DNA of 64,000 nucleotides from Pseudomonas koreensis (lineage in GTDB: Bacteria > Pseudomonadota > Gammaproteobacteria > Pseudomonadales > Pseudomonadaceae), in NCBI RefSeq assembly GCF_012986595.1, contig NZ_JAAQYM010000005.1, forward strand, positions 310,001 to 374,000, given 5' to 3'. The notes under the pieces were generated by a model. It did no database searches. It was not told where the DNA came from and was given only the letters and a program-made list of their open reading frames with translations. Below, piece by piece: positions 9,106-18,383 of the stretch. Each line of letters begins with the position of its first letter. Positions within the stretch are counted from its first letter, which is position 1. Position numbers and translations under genes: made by a program.

Positions 9106-10695
9106 ATGACTAGTTTGCATGCCGACGAGGCGTTCCTCGGCCATTTCCAGTTAAGTCACGACCCTTTCGCGCCGCGGGTGCCGGGCTTCAAATTTTTCCC
9201 GGCCCAGCGCAAGCCGGTGTTGGGGCAACTGCACCACCTGGCGCGTTACAGCCAGTTGCTGCTCGTGGTGACCGGCCCGCAAGGCAGCGGCAAGACCCTG
9301 CTGCGCCAGGCGCTGGTCGCCAGCACCAACAAGCAATCGGTGCAGAGCGTGGTCGTTTCGGCGCGTGGCGCCGGCGATGCCGCAGGCGTGTTGCGTCAGG
9401 TCGCCCAGGCGCTGGACGTGGCGCAGGCCGAAGTCGGCGCGATTCTCGCGCAGGTTGTGCAACTTGCCCTGACCGGCCAGGAAGTCTATCTGCTGGTGGA
9501 CGATGCCGAGCAGCTCGACGAATCCGCCCTCGAAGCGCTGATGGCGCTGGGAGCCGGTGCACCGGAAGGTCGCCCGCACGTGTTCCTGTTCGGTGAGTCT
9601 TCGCTGATCGCGCAACTGGAGGCCTTGCAGCTCGAGGAAGAGCGCTTCCACGTCATCGAGTTGCAGCCGTACACCGAAGAAGAGACCCGCGAATATCTCG
9701 ACCAACGGCTCGAAGGTGCGGGCCGGGGTGTCGAACTTTTCACCGCGGATCAGATCTCTGAGATTCACGAAAGCTCCGAGGGTTGGCCTGGCAACATCAA
9801 CCAGGTCGCTCGCGATGCACTGATCGAAGTCATGATTGCCAGCCGCTCAGCGGTCAAGCGTCCAAGTATGGGGTTCAACATGCCGAAGAAACACGTATTG
9901 GCGATTTCCGCCGTCGTTGTGGTCGCGGTCGCCGCCGCCTGGCTGATGCCGGGTCGCAACAAGGCACCAACCACCGGCGCTCCCGCCAACGAACAGGCAC
10001 AACTGCCATTGGGTCAGGGCGCCAAGGGTGGCGCGCCGAACGTCGAATTCGCCGGCAATACCCAGCCAATGCCGCTGCCGCTGGTCGGCAACTCGCAGCC
10101 GGTCATGCGCGGCCCGTTGGCTGAGGCCGCTGGCGGCATCACTGAAGGCGACGACGGCGTGCCTGTCGAAGGCTCCAGCGCAACGCCGCCGACCGTGACC
10201 ACTTCTGCACCGCCCGCAGGCGTTCCGGCAGGCCCGGCACCGACGCCAGTTCCGGTACCGGCCGCCAAACCGACTCCGGCGCCGACTCAGGTCGCCACCG
10301 CCAAGCCTGCTCCGGCAGCGCCAGTGGCCAAACCGGCGCCAGCCCCGGCCAAACCTGTAGCGGCTGCCAAACCGGCCGAGAAGCCGGTTACCGTCGCCAA
10401 AGCGGCCGGTGGCAGCTGGTACGCCGGTCAGCCGACCAGCAACTACGTGGTGCAGATCCTCGGCACCAGCTCCGAAGCGACCGCGCAGAACTTCGTCAAG
10501 GAGCAGGGCGGCGAGTACCGTTATTTCAAGAAAGTCCTCAACGGCAAGCCTCTCTACGTGATCACCTATGGCAACTTCGCCAGCCGTGATGCAGCCGTTT
10601 CTGCCATCAAGGCCTTGCCAGCGAAGGTTCAGGCTGGTAAACCTTGGCCTCGCACTGTCGCCAGCGTCCAACAGGAACTGGCAACAACTCGCTGA
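9106..10695 (+). CDS. Membrane-anchored AAA ATPase with C-terminal SPOR domain (DamX-like)
   Basis: Probable cell-division or septal protein: the SPOR domain binds denuded glycan strands at the septum. The 529-aa protein starts with an ExeA/GspA-like AAA ATPase: Walker A GPQGSGKT at 57-64, Walker B VYLLVDDAEQ near 130, and WPGNINQ near 230. One membrane segment follows (about 265-283), then a long Pro/Ala/Lys-rich periplasmic linker (about 345-430, repeated AKP/APAP units), then a SPOR domain (about 440-529, SNYVVQILGTSSEATAQNF). The aroB-damX order resembles the enterobacterial aroB-damX locus. The name DamX rests on architecture and position; enterobacterial DamX lacks such a clear ATPase. 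Confidence 0.85.
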   Translation: MTSLHADEAFLGHFQLSHDPFAPRVPGFKFFPAQRKPVLGQLHHLARYSQLLLVVTGPQGSGKTLLRQALVASTNKQSVQSVVVSARGAGDAAGVLRQVAQALDVAQAEVGAILAQVVQLALTGQEVYLLVDDAEQLDESALEALMALGAGAPEGRPHVFLFGESSLIAQLEALQLEEERFHVIELQPYTEEETREYLDQRLEGAGRGVELFTADQISEIHESSEGWPGNINQVARDALIEVMIASRSAVKRPSMGFNMPKKHVLAISAVVVVAVAAAWLMPGRNKAPTTGAPANEQAQLPLGQGAKGGAPNVEFAGNTQPMPLPLVGNSQPVMRGPLAEAAGGITEGDDGVPVEGSSATPPTVTTSAPPAGVPAGPAPTPVPVPAAKPTPAPTQVATAKPAPAAPVAKPAPAPAKPVAAAKPAEKPVTVAKAAGGSWYAGQPTSNYVVQILGTSSEATAQNFVKEQGGEYRYFKKVLNGKPLYVITYGNFASRDAAVSAIKALPAKVQAGKPWPRTVASVQQELATTR

Positions 10696-10701
10696 AGATT
10701 C

Positions 10702-10722
10702 GGCGGCCTTACCCAGGCCGCC
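10702..10722 (+). terminator. GC-rich hairpin after the damX-like gene
   Basis: GGCGGCCT and AGGCCGCC, 8-bp arms with a 5-base loop, lie 6 nt after the stop codon. There is no T-run after the stem, so it is a weak intrinsic terminator candidate. The rest of the 350-bp gap up to gltB holds the gltB promoter and no further gene. Confidence 0.4.
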
Positions 10723-10907
10723 TCTCCAAGCACCTCAAAATTTCTACGAGTGCGCGCCGCCTTCACAGGCCGCGTGCCTTGTGGTGTCTGCGTCACAGTA
10801 GTCTTTGAGTCGTTGCAGTCAGAATTAAAAAAGTTTTGACTAGCACAGCAGATCGCTTTAAACCTTTCACAAATGCGACATAGATTTGCGACATTTCGTC
10901 GTCAAAT

Positions 10908-10936
10908 TTGTGAGCGTCTGTGTCGCTGTGTACAAT
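10908..10936 (+). promoter_or_regulatory. Probable sigma70 promoter of gltBD
   Basis: TTGTGA (10908-10913) and TACAAT (10931-10936) are separated by 17 bp and match the sigma70 consensus at 4/6 and 5/6. This gives a leader of about 100 nt before gltB. Just upstream the segment TGCGACAT is repeated (about 10874 and 10887, differing only in flanking bases), which could be a regulator site; no regulator is assigned. Confidence 0.5.
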
Positions 10937-11045
10937 GACCACCCTTTTGCCCCCGCAAAGCCGGCGTACGTTCGGCGCGGTCAGCAAGTGGTTGAATTGA
11001 AAAGAAATTTGCCTCGTAAAGAGGCAGCCTGGTGAGAAAGTGTCT

Positions 11046-14000
11046 ATGAAAGCAGGTCTGTACCAACCAGATGAATTCAAGGATAACTGCGGTTTCGGCC
11101 TGATAGCCCATATGCAGGGCGAGCCCAGTCATACCCTTTTGCAAACGGCCATCGAGGCCCTGACCTGCATGACCCACCGCGGTGGGATTAATGCCGACGG
11201 CAAGACCGGTGACGGTTGCGGTCTGCTGATTCAAAAGCCTGACGCGTTCCTGCGGGCGATTGCCCAGGAAAACTTCAGCGTCGAGCTGCCTAAGCAATAT
11301 GCCGTGGGCATGGTCTTCTTCAATCAGGATCCGGCCAAGGCCGAAGCCGCTCGCGAGAACATGAACCGCGAGATTCTTGCCGAAGGCCTGCAACTGATCG
11401 GCTGGCGCAAAGTGCCGATCGACACCAGCGTCCTCGGCCGCCTGGCCCTTGAGCGCCTGCCGCAGATCGAGCAGGTGTACATCGGCGGTGAAGGCCTGAG
11501 CGATCAGGACATGGCGGTCAAGCTGTTCAGCGCCCGTCGTCGCTCGTCGGTGGCCAACGCCGCCGACACTGACCACTACATCTGCAGCTTTTCGCACAAG
11601 ACCATCATCTATAAAGGCCTGATGATGCCGGCCGACCTGGCCGCGTTCTATCCGGACCTCGGTGACCAGCGTCTGCAAACCGCGATCTGCGTGTTTCACC
11701 AGCGCTTCTCCACCAACACCCTGCCGAAATGGCCGCTGGCTCAGCCGTTCCGCTTCCTCGCCCACAACGGCGAGATCAACACCATTACCGGTAACCGCAA
11801 CTGGGCCCAGGCCCGTCGGACCAAGTTCACCAACGATCTGATGGATCTGGAAGAACTCGGCCCGCTGGTCAACCGTGTCGGTTCCGACTCCTCGAGCATG
11901 GACAACATGCTCGAACTGATGGTCACCGGTGGCATCGACCTGTTCCGTGGCGTGCGGATGATCATTCCGCCAGCGTGGCAGAACGTCGAAACCATGGACC
12001 CGGATCTGCGTGCGTTCTACGAGTACAACTCGATGCACATGGAGCCGTGGGACGGCCCGGCCGGCGTGGTCATGACCGACGGTCGCTACGCGGTGTGCCT
12101 GCTCGACCGTAACGGTCTGCGTCCGGCGCGCTGGGTCACCACCACCAACGGTTTCATCACCGTTGCGTCGGAAATCGGCGTCTGGAACTACCAGCCGCAA
12201 GACGTGATCGCCAAGGGCCGTGTCGGTCCGGGGCAGATCCTCGCCGTGGACACCGAAACCGGGCAGATCCTCGACACCGACGCGATCGACAACCGTCTGA
12301 AGTCCCGTCATCCGTACAAGCAATGGCTGCGCAAGAATGCCCTGCGCATCCAGGCGACCATGGAAGATAACGACCACGGTTCGGCGTTTTACGACGTCGA
12401 TCAGCTCAAGCAATACATGAAGATGTATCAGGTCACGTTCGAAGAGCGTGATCAGGTGCTGCGTCCGCTCGGCGAACAAGGCTACGAAGCCGTGGGTTCG
12501 ATGGGCGATGACACGCCGATGGCCGTGCTGTCGCAGCGTGTGCGCACGCCGTACGACTATTTCCGCCAGCAGTTCGCGCAGGTCACCAACCCGCCGATCG
12601 ACCCGCTGCGTGAAGCGATCGTGATGTCGCTGGAAATCTGCCTCGGTGCCGAGCGCAACATCTTCCAGGAATCGCCGGAACACGCCTCGCGCGTGATCCT
12701 CAGCTCGCCAGTGATCTCGCCGGCCAAGTGGCGCTCGCTGATGAACCTCGAGCGTCCGGGTTTCGAGCGGCAGATCATCGACCTCAACTACGACGAAAGC
12801 CTCGGCCTCGAAGCGGCGATCCGCAACGTTGCCGATCAGGCAGAAGAAGCCGTGCGTGCCGGGCGTACCCAGATTGTGCTGAGCGACCGTCATATCGCGC
12901 CGGGCAAGCTGCCGATCCACGCTTCGCTCGCCACCGGTGCGGTGCACCACCGCCTGACCGAAAAAGGCCTGCGCTGCGACTCCAACATCCTCGTTGAAAC
13001 CGCCACCGCACGCGATCCGCATCACTTCGCGGTGCTGATCGGTTTCGGCGCCTCGGCGGTGTATCCGTTCCTGGCTTACGAAGTGCTGGGCGACCTGATC
13101 CGTACCGGTGAAGTGCTGGGCGACCTCTACGAGGTGTTCAAGAACTACCGCAAAGGCATCACCAAAGGCCTGCTGAAGATCCTGTCGAAGATGGGCATCT
13201 CGACCATCGCTTCGTACCGTGGTGCGCAGTTGTTCGAAGCCATCGGCCTGTCCGAGGAAGTCTGCGACCTGAGCTTCCGTGGCGTACCGAGCCGCATCAA
13301 GGGCGCGCGTTTCGTCGATATCGAAGCCGAGCAGAAAGCCCTGGCCGTCGAAGCCTGGAGTCCGCGTAAGCCGATCCAGCAGGGCGGTCTGCTGAAGTTC
13401 GTCCACGGTGGCGAATATCACGCCTACAACCCGGACGTGGTCAACACCCTGCAAGCCGCCGTGCAGCAGGGCGACTACGCCAAGTTCAAGGAATACACCT
13501 CGCTGGTGGACAACCGTCCGGTGTCGATGATCCGCGACCTGTTCAAGGTCAAGACCCTCGACAAGCCGCTGGACATCAGTGAAATCGAACCGCTGGAATC
13601 GGTGCTCAAGCGCTTCGACTCCGCCGGCATCTCGCTGGGCGCCCTGTCGCCGGAAGCTCACGAAGCCCTGGCCGAAGCCATGAACCGCCTCGGTGCGCGT
13701 TCCAACTCCGGCGAAGGCGGCGAAGATCCGGCGCGCTACGGCACGATCAAGAGCTCGAAAATCAAGCAAGTCGCGACGGGCCGTTTCGGGGTCACCCCGG
13801 AATACCTGGTCAACGCTGAAGTGCTGCAAATCAAGGTCGCCCAAGGCGCCAAGCCGGGCGAGGGCGGGCAACTGCCGGGCGGCAAGGTCAACGGGCTGAT
13901 CGCCAAGCTGCGTTACGCAGTGCCGGGCGTGACCCTGATTTCGCCGCCGCCGCACCACGACATCTATTCGATCGAAGACTTGTCGCAGCTGATCTTCGAC

Positions 14001-15491
14001 CTGAAACAGGTCAACCCGAAGGCGCTGGTTTCGGTGAAACTGGTCGCTGAAGCCGGCGTTGGCACCATCGCTGCCGGTGTGGCCAAGGCCTATGCGGACT
14101 TGATCACCATTTCTGGTTACGACGGTGGCACCGGTGCTTCGCCGCTGACCTCGATCAAATACGCGGGTGCGCCGTGGGAGCTCGGCCTTGCCGAAACCCA
14201 CCAGACCCTGCGCGGCAACGACCTGCGCGGCAAAGTCCGGGTGCAGACCGACGGTGGCCTGAAAACCGGCCTCGACGTGATCAAGGCAGCGATCCTCGGC
14301 GCCGAAAGCTTCGGCTTCGGTACCGCGCCAATGATCGCTCTGGGCTGCAAATACCTGCGCATCTGCCACCTGAACAACTGCGCCACCGGCGTCGCGACTC
14401 AGAACGAGAAGCTGCGCAAGGATCACTACATCGGCACCGTCGACATGGTGGTGAATTTCTTCACCTACGTCGCCGAAGAAACCCGTGAGTGGCTGGCGAA
14501 GCTCGGCGTGCGCTCCCTCGAAGAGTTGATCGGCCGTACCGATCTGCTGGAAATCCTCGAAGGCCAGACCGCCAAGCAACATCACCTGGATCTGACTCCG
14601 CTGCTGGGCAGCGATCACATCCCGGCGGACAAACCGCAGTTCTGCGGCGTTGAGCGCAACCCGCCGTTCGACCAGGGCCTGCTGGCCGAAAAAATGGTCG
14701 ACATGGCGACGTCGGCGATCAACGACCTCAGCGGCGCCGAGTTCGATCTGGACATCTGCAACTGCGACCGTTCGATCGGTGCGCGGATCTCCGGGGAAAT
14801 CGCGCGCAAGCACGGCAACCAGGGCATGGCGAAGGCGCCGATCACCTTCCGCTTCAAGGGCACGGCCGGGCAGAGCTTCGGCGTGTGGAACGCCGGCGGC
14901 CTGAACATGTACCTGGAAGGCGACGCCAACGACTACGTCGGCAAAGGCATGACCGGCGGCAAGCTGGTCATCGTGCCGCCGAAGGGCAGCGTCTATCAGA
15001 CTCAGAACAGCGCCATCATCGGCAACACCTGCCTGTACGGCGCTACTGGCGGCAAGCTGTTCGCCGCCGGCACCGCAGGCGAGCGTTTCGCCGTGCGTAA
15101 CTCCGGTGCCCACACGGTTGTGGAAGGCACTGGCGATCACTGCTGCGAGTACATGACCGGTGGTTTCGTCTGCGTATTGGGCAAGACCGGTTACAACTTC
15201 GGCTCTGGCATGACCGGTGGTTTCGCCTACGTGCTCGATCAGGACAACACCTTCGTTGACCGGGTCAACCACGAACTGGTGGAAATCCAGCGGATCAGCG
15301 GCGAGGCGATGGAAGCCTACCGCAGCCACCTGCAAAACGTGCTGAACGAGTATGTCGCCGAAACCGAAAGCGAGTGGGGTCGTGAACTCGCCGAGAACCT
15401 CGATGACTACTTGCGCCGTTTCTGGCTGGTCAAGCCGAAGGCTGCCAACCTGAAATCGTTGCTTTCCAGCACTCGTGCCAACCCGCAGTGA
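11046..15491 (+). CDS. gltB: Glutamate synthase (NADPH), large subunit
   Basis: Makes two glutamates from glutamine and 2-oxoglutarate in the GS-GOGAT ammonia assimilation pathway, with the GltD subunit as electron donor. The 1481-aa protein has the class II glutaminase domain with nucleophile Cys15 (DNCGFGL, exposed after loss of a short propeptide), a central domain, the FMN/3Fe-4S synthase domain (SLGALSPEAHEALAEAMNRLG, GGEDPARYG, CKYLRICHLNNCATGVATQ) and the C-terminal beta-helix of repeated G-x-x-G turns. ATG 11046 is preferred to GTG 11040 by agreement with family N-termini, but GTG also has a nearby GGTGAG. gltD follows 33 nt later. Confidence 0.97.
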   Translation: MKAGLYQPDEFKDNCGFGLIAHMQGEPSHTLLQTAIEALTCMTHRGGINADGKTGDGCGLLIQKPDAFLRAIAQENFSVELPKQYAVGMVFFNQDPAKAEAARENMNREILAEGLQLIGWRKVPIDTSVLGRLALERLPQIEQVYIGGEGLSDQDMAVKLFSARRRSSVANAADTDHYICSFSHKTIIYKGLMMPADLAAFYPDLGDQRLQTAICVFHQRFSTNTLPKWPLAQPFRFLAHNGEINTITGNRNWAQARRTKFTNDLMDLEELGPLVNRVGSDSSSMDNMLELMVTGGIDLFRGVRMIIPPAWQNVETMDPDLRAFYEYNSMHMEPWDGPAGVVMTDGRYAVCLLDRNGLRPARWVTTTNGFITVASEIGVWNYQPQDVIAKGRVGPGQILAVDTETGQILDTDAIDNRLKSRHPYKQWLRKNALRIQATMEDNDHGSAFYDVDQLKQYMKMYQVTFEERDQVLRPLGEQGYEAVGSMGDDTPMAVLSQRVRTPYDYFRQQFAQVTNPPIDPLREAIVMSLEICLGAERNIFQESPEHASRVILSSPVISPAKWRSLMNLERPGFERQIIDLNYDESLGLEAAIRNVADQAEEAVRAGRTQIVLSDRHIAPGKLPIHASLATGAVHHRLTEKGLRCDSNILVETATARDPHHFAVLIGFGASAVYPFLAYEVLGDLIRTGEVLGDLYEVFKNYRKGITKGLLKILSKMGISTIASYRGAQLFEAIGLSEEVCDLSFRGVPSRIKGARFVDIEAEQKALAVEAWSPRKPIQQGGLLKFVHGGEYHAYNPDVVNTLQAAVQQGDYAKFKEYTSLVDNRPVSMIRDLFKVKTLDKPLDISEIEPLESVLKRFDSAGISLGALSPEAHEALAEAMNRLGARSNSGEGGEDPARYGTIKSSKIKQVATGRFGVTPEYLVNAEVLQIKVAQGAKPGEGGQLPGGKVNGLIAKLRYAVPGVTLISPPPHHDIYSIEDLSQLIFDLKQVNPKALVSVKLVAEAGVGTIAAGVAKAYADLITISGYDGGTGASPLTSIKYAGAPWELGLAETHQTLRGNDLRGKVRVQTDGGLKTGLDVIKAAILGAESFGFGTAPMIALGCKYLRICHLNNCATGVATQNEKLRKDHYIGTVDMVVNFFTYVAEETREWLAKLGVRSLEELIGRTDLLEILEGQTAKQHHLDLTPLLGSDHIPADKPQFCGVERNPPFDQGLLAEKMVDMATSAINDLSGAEFDLDICNCDRSIGARISGEIARKHGNQGMAKAPITFRFKGTAGQSFGVWNAGGLNMYLEGDANDYVGKGMTGGKLVIVPPKGSVYQTQNSAIIGNTCLYGATGGKLFAAGTAGERFAVRNSGAHTVVEGTGDHCCEYMTGGFVCVLGKTGYNFGSGMTGGFAYVLDQDNTFVDRVNHELVEIQRISGEAMEAYRSHLQNVLNEYVAETESEWGRELAENLDDYLRRFWLVKPKAANLKSLLSSTRANPQ

Positions 15492-15524
15492 TATGCGCCT
15501 GAAGAGTTTGATGAGGTTTTAACA

Positions 15525-16943
15525 ATGGCTGAACGTCTGAATAACGACTTCCAGTTCATCGATGTCGGGCGCAAGGATCCGAAGAAGAAACTGTTGCGTC
15601 AACGCAAGAAAGAGTTCGTGGAAATCTACGAACCGTTCAAACCCCAGCAGTCGGCCGATCAGGCCCACCGCTGCCTGGGTTGCGGCAACCCGTATTGCGA
15701 ATGGAAGTGCCCGGTGCACAACTTCATTCCCAACTGGCTCAAATTGGTGGCCGAGGGCAACATCCTCCAGGCCGCCGAACTGTCGCACCAGACCAACACC
15801 CTGCCGGAGGTTTGCGGCCGGGTGTGCCCGCAGGACCGTCTGTGCGAGGGTGCCTGCACCCTCAACGACGGCTTCGGCGCGGTGACCATCGGTTCGGTCG
15901 AGAAATACATCACCGACACCGCGTTCGCCATGGGCTGGCGCCCGGACATGTCCAAGGTCAAACCGACCGGCAAGCGTGTCGCGATCATCGGTGCCGGCCC
16001 GGCGGGTCTGGGTTGTGCCGACGTGCTGGTGCGTGGCGGCGTGACCCCGGTGGTGTTCGACAAGAACCCGGAAATCGGCGGTCTGCTGACCTTCGGCATC
16101 CCCGAGTTCAAGCTTGAGAAGACCGTACTGAGCAATCGCCGCGAAGTCTTCACCGGCATGGGCATCGAATTCCGCCTCAACACCGAGGTCGGCAAGGACG
16201 TGACCATGGAGCAACTGCTAACCGAATACGATGCCGTGTTCATGGGCATGGGCACTTACACCTACATGAAGGGCGGGTTTGCCGGTGAGGATCTGCCGGG
16301 CGTTTATGACGCGCTGGATTTCCTGATCGCCAACGTCAACCGCAACCTGGGCTTTGAAAAGTCGCCGGAAGATTTCGTCGACATGAAAGGCAAGAAGGTC
16401 GTGGTACTTGGCGGTGGCGACACGGCGATGGACTGCAACCGCACCTCGATCCGCCAGGGCGCCAAGTCGGTGACCTGTGCTTATCGTCGTGACGAAGCGA
16501 ACATGCCCGGCTCGCGCAAAGAGGTGAAGAACGCCAAGGAAGAAGGCGTGAAGTTCCTCTACAACCGTCAGCCGATCGCCATCGTCGGTGAAGACAAGGT
16601 CGAAGGCGTGAAGGTGGTCGAGACCCGCCTCGGCGAACCGGACGCCCGTGGCCGCCGCAGCCCCGAGCCGATCCCGGGCTCCGAAGAGATCATCCCGGCC
16701 GACGCCGTGGTCATCGCGTTCGGTTTCCGTCCGAGCCCGGCACCGTGGTTCGAACAGTTCGAGATCCAGACCGACAGCCAGGGCCGCGTCGTCGCGCCTG
16801 AGCAAGGTCAGTACAAGCACCAGACCAGCAACCCGAAAATCTTTGCCGGTGGCGACATGGTGCGCGGTTCCGACCTGGTGGTGACGGCGATCTTCGAGGG
16901 CCGCAATGCGGCTGAAGGGATCCTGGATTACCTGGGCGTCTGA
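15525..16943 (+). CDS. gltD: Glutamate synthase (NADPH), small subunit
   Basis: Takes electrons from NADPH through FAD and [4Fe-4S] clusters to GltB. The N-terminal region has the cysteine motifs CLGCGNPYCEWKCP and CGRVCPQDRLCEGAC for the iron-sulfur clusters. The FAD-binding GxGxxG is VAIIGAGPAGLGCAD near residue 150, and the NADPH-binding fold is VVVLGGGDTAMDC near 293. 472 aa is the family length. It is co-transcribed with gltB and followed by a REP pair rather than a classical terminator. Confidence 0.97.
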   Translation: MAERLNNDFQFIDVGRKDPKKKLLRQRKKEFVEIYEPFKPQQSADQAHRCLGCGNPYCEWKCPVHNFIPNWLKLVAEGNILQAAELSHQTNTLPEVCGRVCPQDRLCEGACTLNDGFGAVTIGSVEKYITDTAFAMGWRPDMSKVKPTGKRVAIIGAGPAGLGCADVLVRGGVTPVVFDKNPEIGGLLTFGIPEFKLEKTVLSNRREVFTGMGIEFRLNTEVGKDVTMEQLLTEYDAVFMGMGTYTYMKGGFAGEDLPGVYDALDFLIANVNRNLGFEKSPEDFVDMKGKKVVVLGGGDTAMDCNRTSIRQGAKSVTCAYRRDEANMPGSRKEVKNAKEEGVKFLYNRQPIAIVGEDKVEGVKVVETRLGEPDARGRRSPEPIPGSEEIIPADAVVIAFGFRPSPAPWFEQFEIQTDSQGRVVAPEQGQYKHQTSNPKIFAGGDMVRGSDLVVTAIFEGRNAAEGILDYLGV

Positions 16944-16961
16944 ACAAACAACGCGATACCT

Positions 16962-17050
16962 TGTAGGAGTGAGCTGCTCGCGATGACAGTAGATCAGTCA
17001 CCAGATGCATTGACTGACATACCGCCATCGCGAGCAGGCTCACTCCTACA
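16962..17050. repeat. REP inverted pair, family B (GGGAGYGAGCCTGCTCGCGA type)
   Basis: Two head-to-head copies of a roughly 23-nt unit read TGTAGGAGTGAGC..GCTCGCGAT and its inverse ATCGCGAGCAGGCTCACTCC. The left copy has lost two bases (CC) from the centre. It sits between gltD and hemE. The same unit occurs at 20696, 26594, 41902 and 56825. Confidence 0.85.
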
Positions 17051-17182
17051 GTTGTTTTTGGGTGCTGCAAAATCCGCACTCCAGCGCAATAAATTGACCC
17101 GATAGACAAAAGGCTGACCTGTATCCGTGCCTTTTGCGTCGCGCTCTGAGAAAATGCCCGCACTTTTTTTCCGGATGCCGAC

Positions 17183-18250
17183 ATGACTGCCCTGAAGAAC
17201 GACCGTTTCCTCCGCGCCCTGCTCAAGCAACCCGTTGACGTCACCCCCGTGTGGATGATGCGCCAGGCCGGCCGCTACTTGCCGGAATACCGCGCCAGCC
17301 GTGCCCATGCCGGTGATTTCATGAGCCTGTGCATGAATCCGGAGTTCGCCTGCGAAGTCACGTTGCAACCGCTCGACCGCTATCCACAACTGGACGCGGC
17401 GATCCTGTTTTCCGACATCCTCACCATCCCCGACGCCATGGGCCAGGGCCTGTACTTCGAGACCGGTGAAGGTCCGCGCTTCAAGAAAGTCGTCAGCACC
17501 CTGGCCGACATCGAGGCGTTGCCGATCCCTGATCCGCACAAAGACCTTGGCTACGTGATGGACGCGGTCAGCACCATCCGTCGCGAACTGAACGGTCGTG
17601 TGCCGCTGATCGGCTTCTCCGGCAGCCCGTGGACCCTGGCGACCTACATGGTCGAAGGCGGCTCGTCGAAAGACTTCCGCAAGACCAAGGCGATGCTCTA
17701 CGACAACCCGCAAGCCATGCACCTGCTGCTGGACAAGCTGGCGCAGTCGGTGACTTCGTACCTCAACGGCCAGATCATGGCCGGCGCGCAAGCGGTGCAG
17801 ATCTTCGATACCTGGGGCGGCAACCTGTCGGCGGCGGCGTATCAGGAATTCTCCCTGGCCTACATGAAGAAAATCGTCAGCGGCCTGATCCGCGAGCACG
17901 ACGGGCGCAAGGTGCCGGTGATTCTGTTCACCAAGAACGGCGGCCTGTGGCTGGAAAGCATCGCCGAAGCCGGCGCCGACGCGCTGGGCCTGGACTGGAC
18001 CTGCGACATCGGCAACGCCCGCGCCCGTGTTGGCGACAAGGTCGCGCTGCAAGGCAACATGGACCCGACCGTGCTCTACGCCAAACCCGAAGCGATCCGC
18101 ACCGAAGTCGGGCGCATTCTGGCCAGCTACGGCAAGGGCAGCGGCCACGTGTTCAACCTCGGCCACGGCATCACCCCTGAGGTCGATCCGGAGCATGCCG
18201 GTGCGTTCCTGCGCGCGGTGCACGAATTGTCGGCGCAGTATCACGAGTGA
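17183..18250 (+). CDS. hemE: Uroporphyrinogen decarboxylase
   Basis: Decarboxylates the four acetate side chains of uroporphyrinogen III to give coproporphyrinogen III in haem synthesis; cytoplasmic and cofactor-free. Signature PVWMMRQAGRYLPEYR is at about residues 21-36; the conserved catalytic Asp lies in ILFSDILTIP near residue 78, and GFSGSPWTLATYM is the second signature. 355 aa is the usual length. It has its own spacing from gltD (REP in between) and a strong terminator after it. TTGACC at 17094-17099 may be its -35 but no good -10 pairs with it. Confidence 0.97.
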   Translation: MTALKNDRFLRALLKQPVDVTPVWMMRQAGRYLPEYRASRAHAGDFMSLCMNPEFACEVTLQPLDRYPQLDAAILFSDILTIPDAMGQGLYFETGEGPRFKKVVSTLADIEALPIPDPHKDLGYVMDAVSTIRRELNGRVPLIGFSGSPWTLATYMVEGGSSKDFRKTKAMLYDNPQAMHLLLDKLAQSVTSYLNGQIMAGAQAVQIFDTWGGNLSAAAYQEFSLAYMKKIVSGLIREHDGRKVPVILFTKNGGLWLESIAEAGADALGLDWTCDIGNARARVGDKVALQGNMDPTVLYAKPEAIRTEVGRILASYGKGSGHVFNLGHGITPEVDPEHAGAFLRAVHELSAQYHE

Positions 18251-18267
18251 TCGCCACACAAAAAAAA

Positions 18268-18293
18268 ACGCCCGGCTTATGCCGGGCGTTTTA
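18268..18293. terminator. Rho-independent terminator of hemE
   Basis: A nine-base stem ACGCCCGGC/GCCGGGCGT with a TTAT loop is flanked by eight A before and TTTATT after. It can therefore work in both directions, for hemE and for the minus-strand MFS gene. Confidence 0.88.
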
Positions 18294-18300
18294 TTAAGAT

Positions 18301-18380
18301 CAAAAGATCGCAGCCTGCGGCAGCTCCTACAATGGGATTCGCGTTTCCCTGTAGGAGCTGCCGAAGGCTGCGATCTTTTG
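18301..18380. repeat. Inverted repeat pair, family A (GTAGGAGCTGCCGAAGGCTG type)
   Basis: Two 31-nt arms facing each other, 18301-18331 and 18350-18380, with a single mismatch and an 18-nt loop. Each begins or ends with CAAAAGATCGCAGCC. It lies between the hemE terminator and the 3' end of the MFS gene. Further copies are at 54780 and 56750. The final T-run may also help terminate transcription. Confidence 0.85.
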
Positions 18381-18383
18381 CTT

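Noticed and set aside
10902..15335. A 1477-codon open frame antisense to gltB
   Set aside because: It mirrors the gltB codons (third-position GC bias produces long antisense frames), is rich in His/Arg/Val/Gln with no domain, and gltB on the other strand is certain.
16962..17050. CRISPR-like repeats
   Set aside because: The repeats here and elsewhere are head-to-head inverted pairs scattered between genes, without regular spacers or cas genes; they are REP elements.
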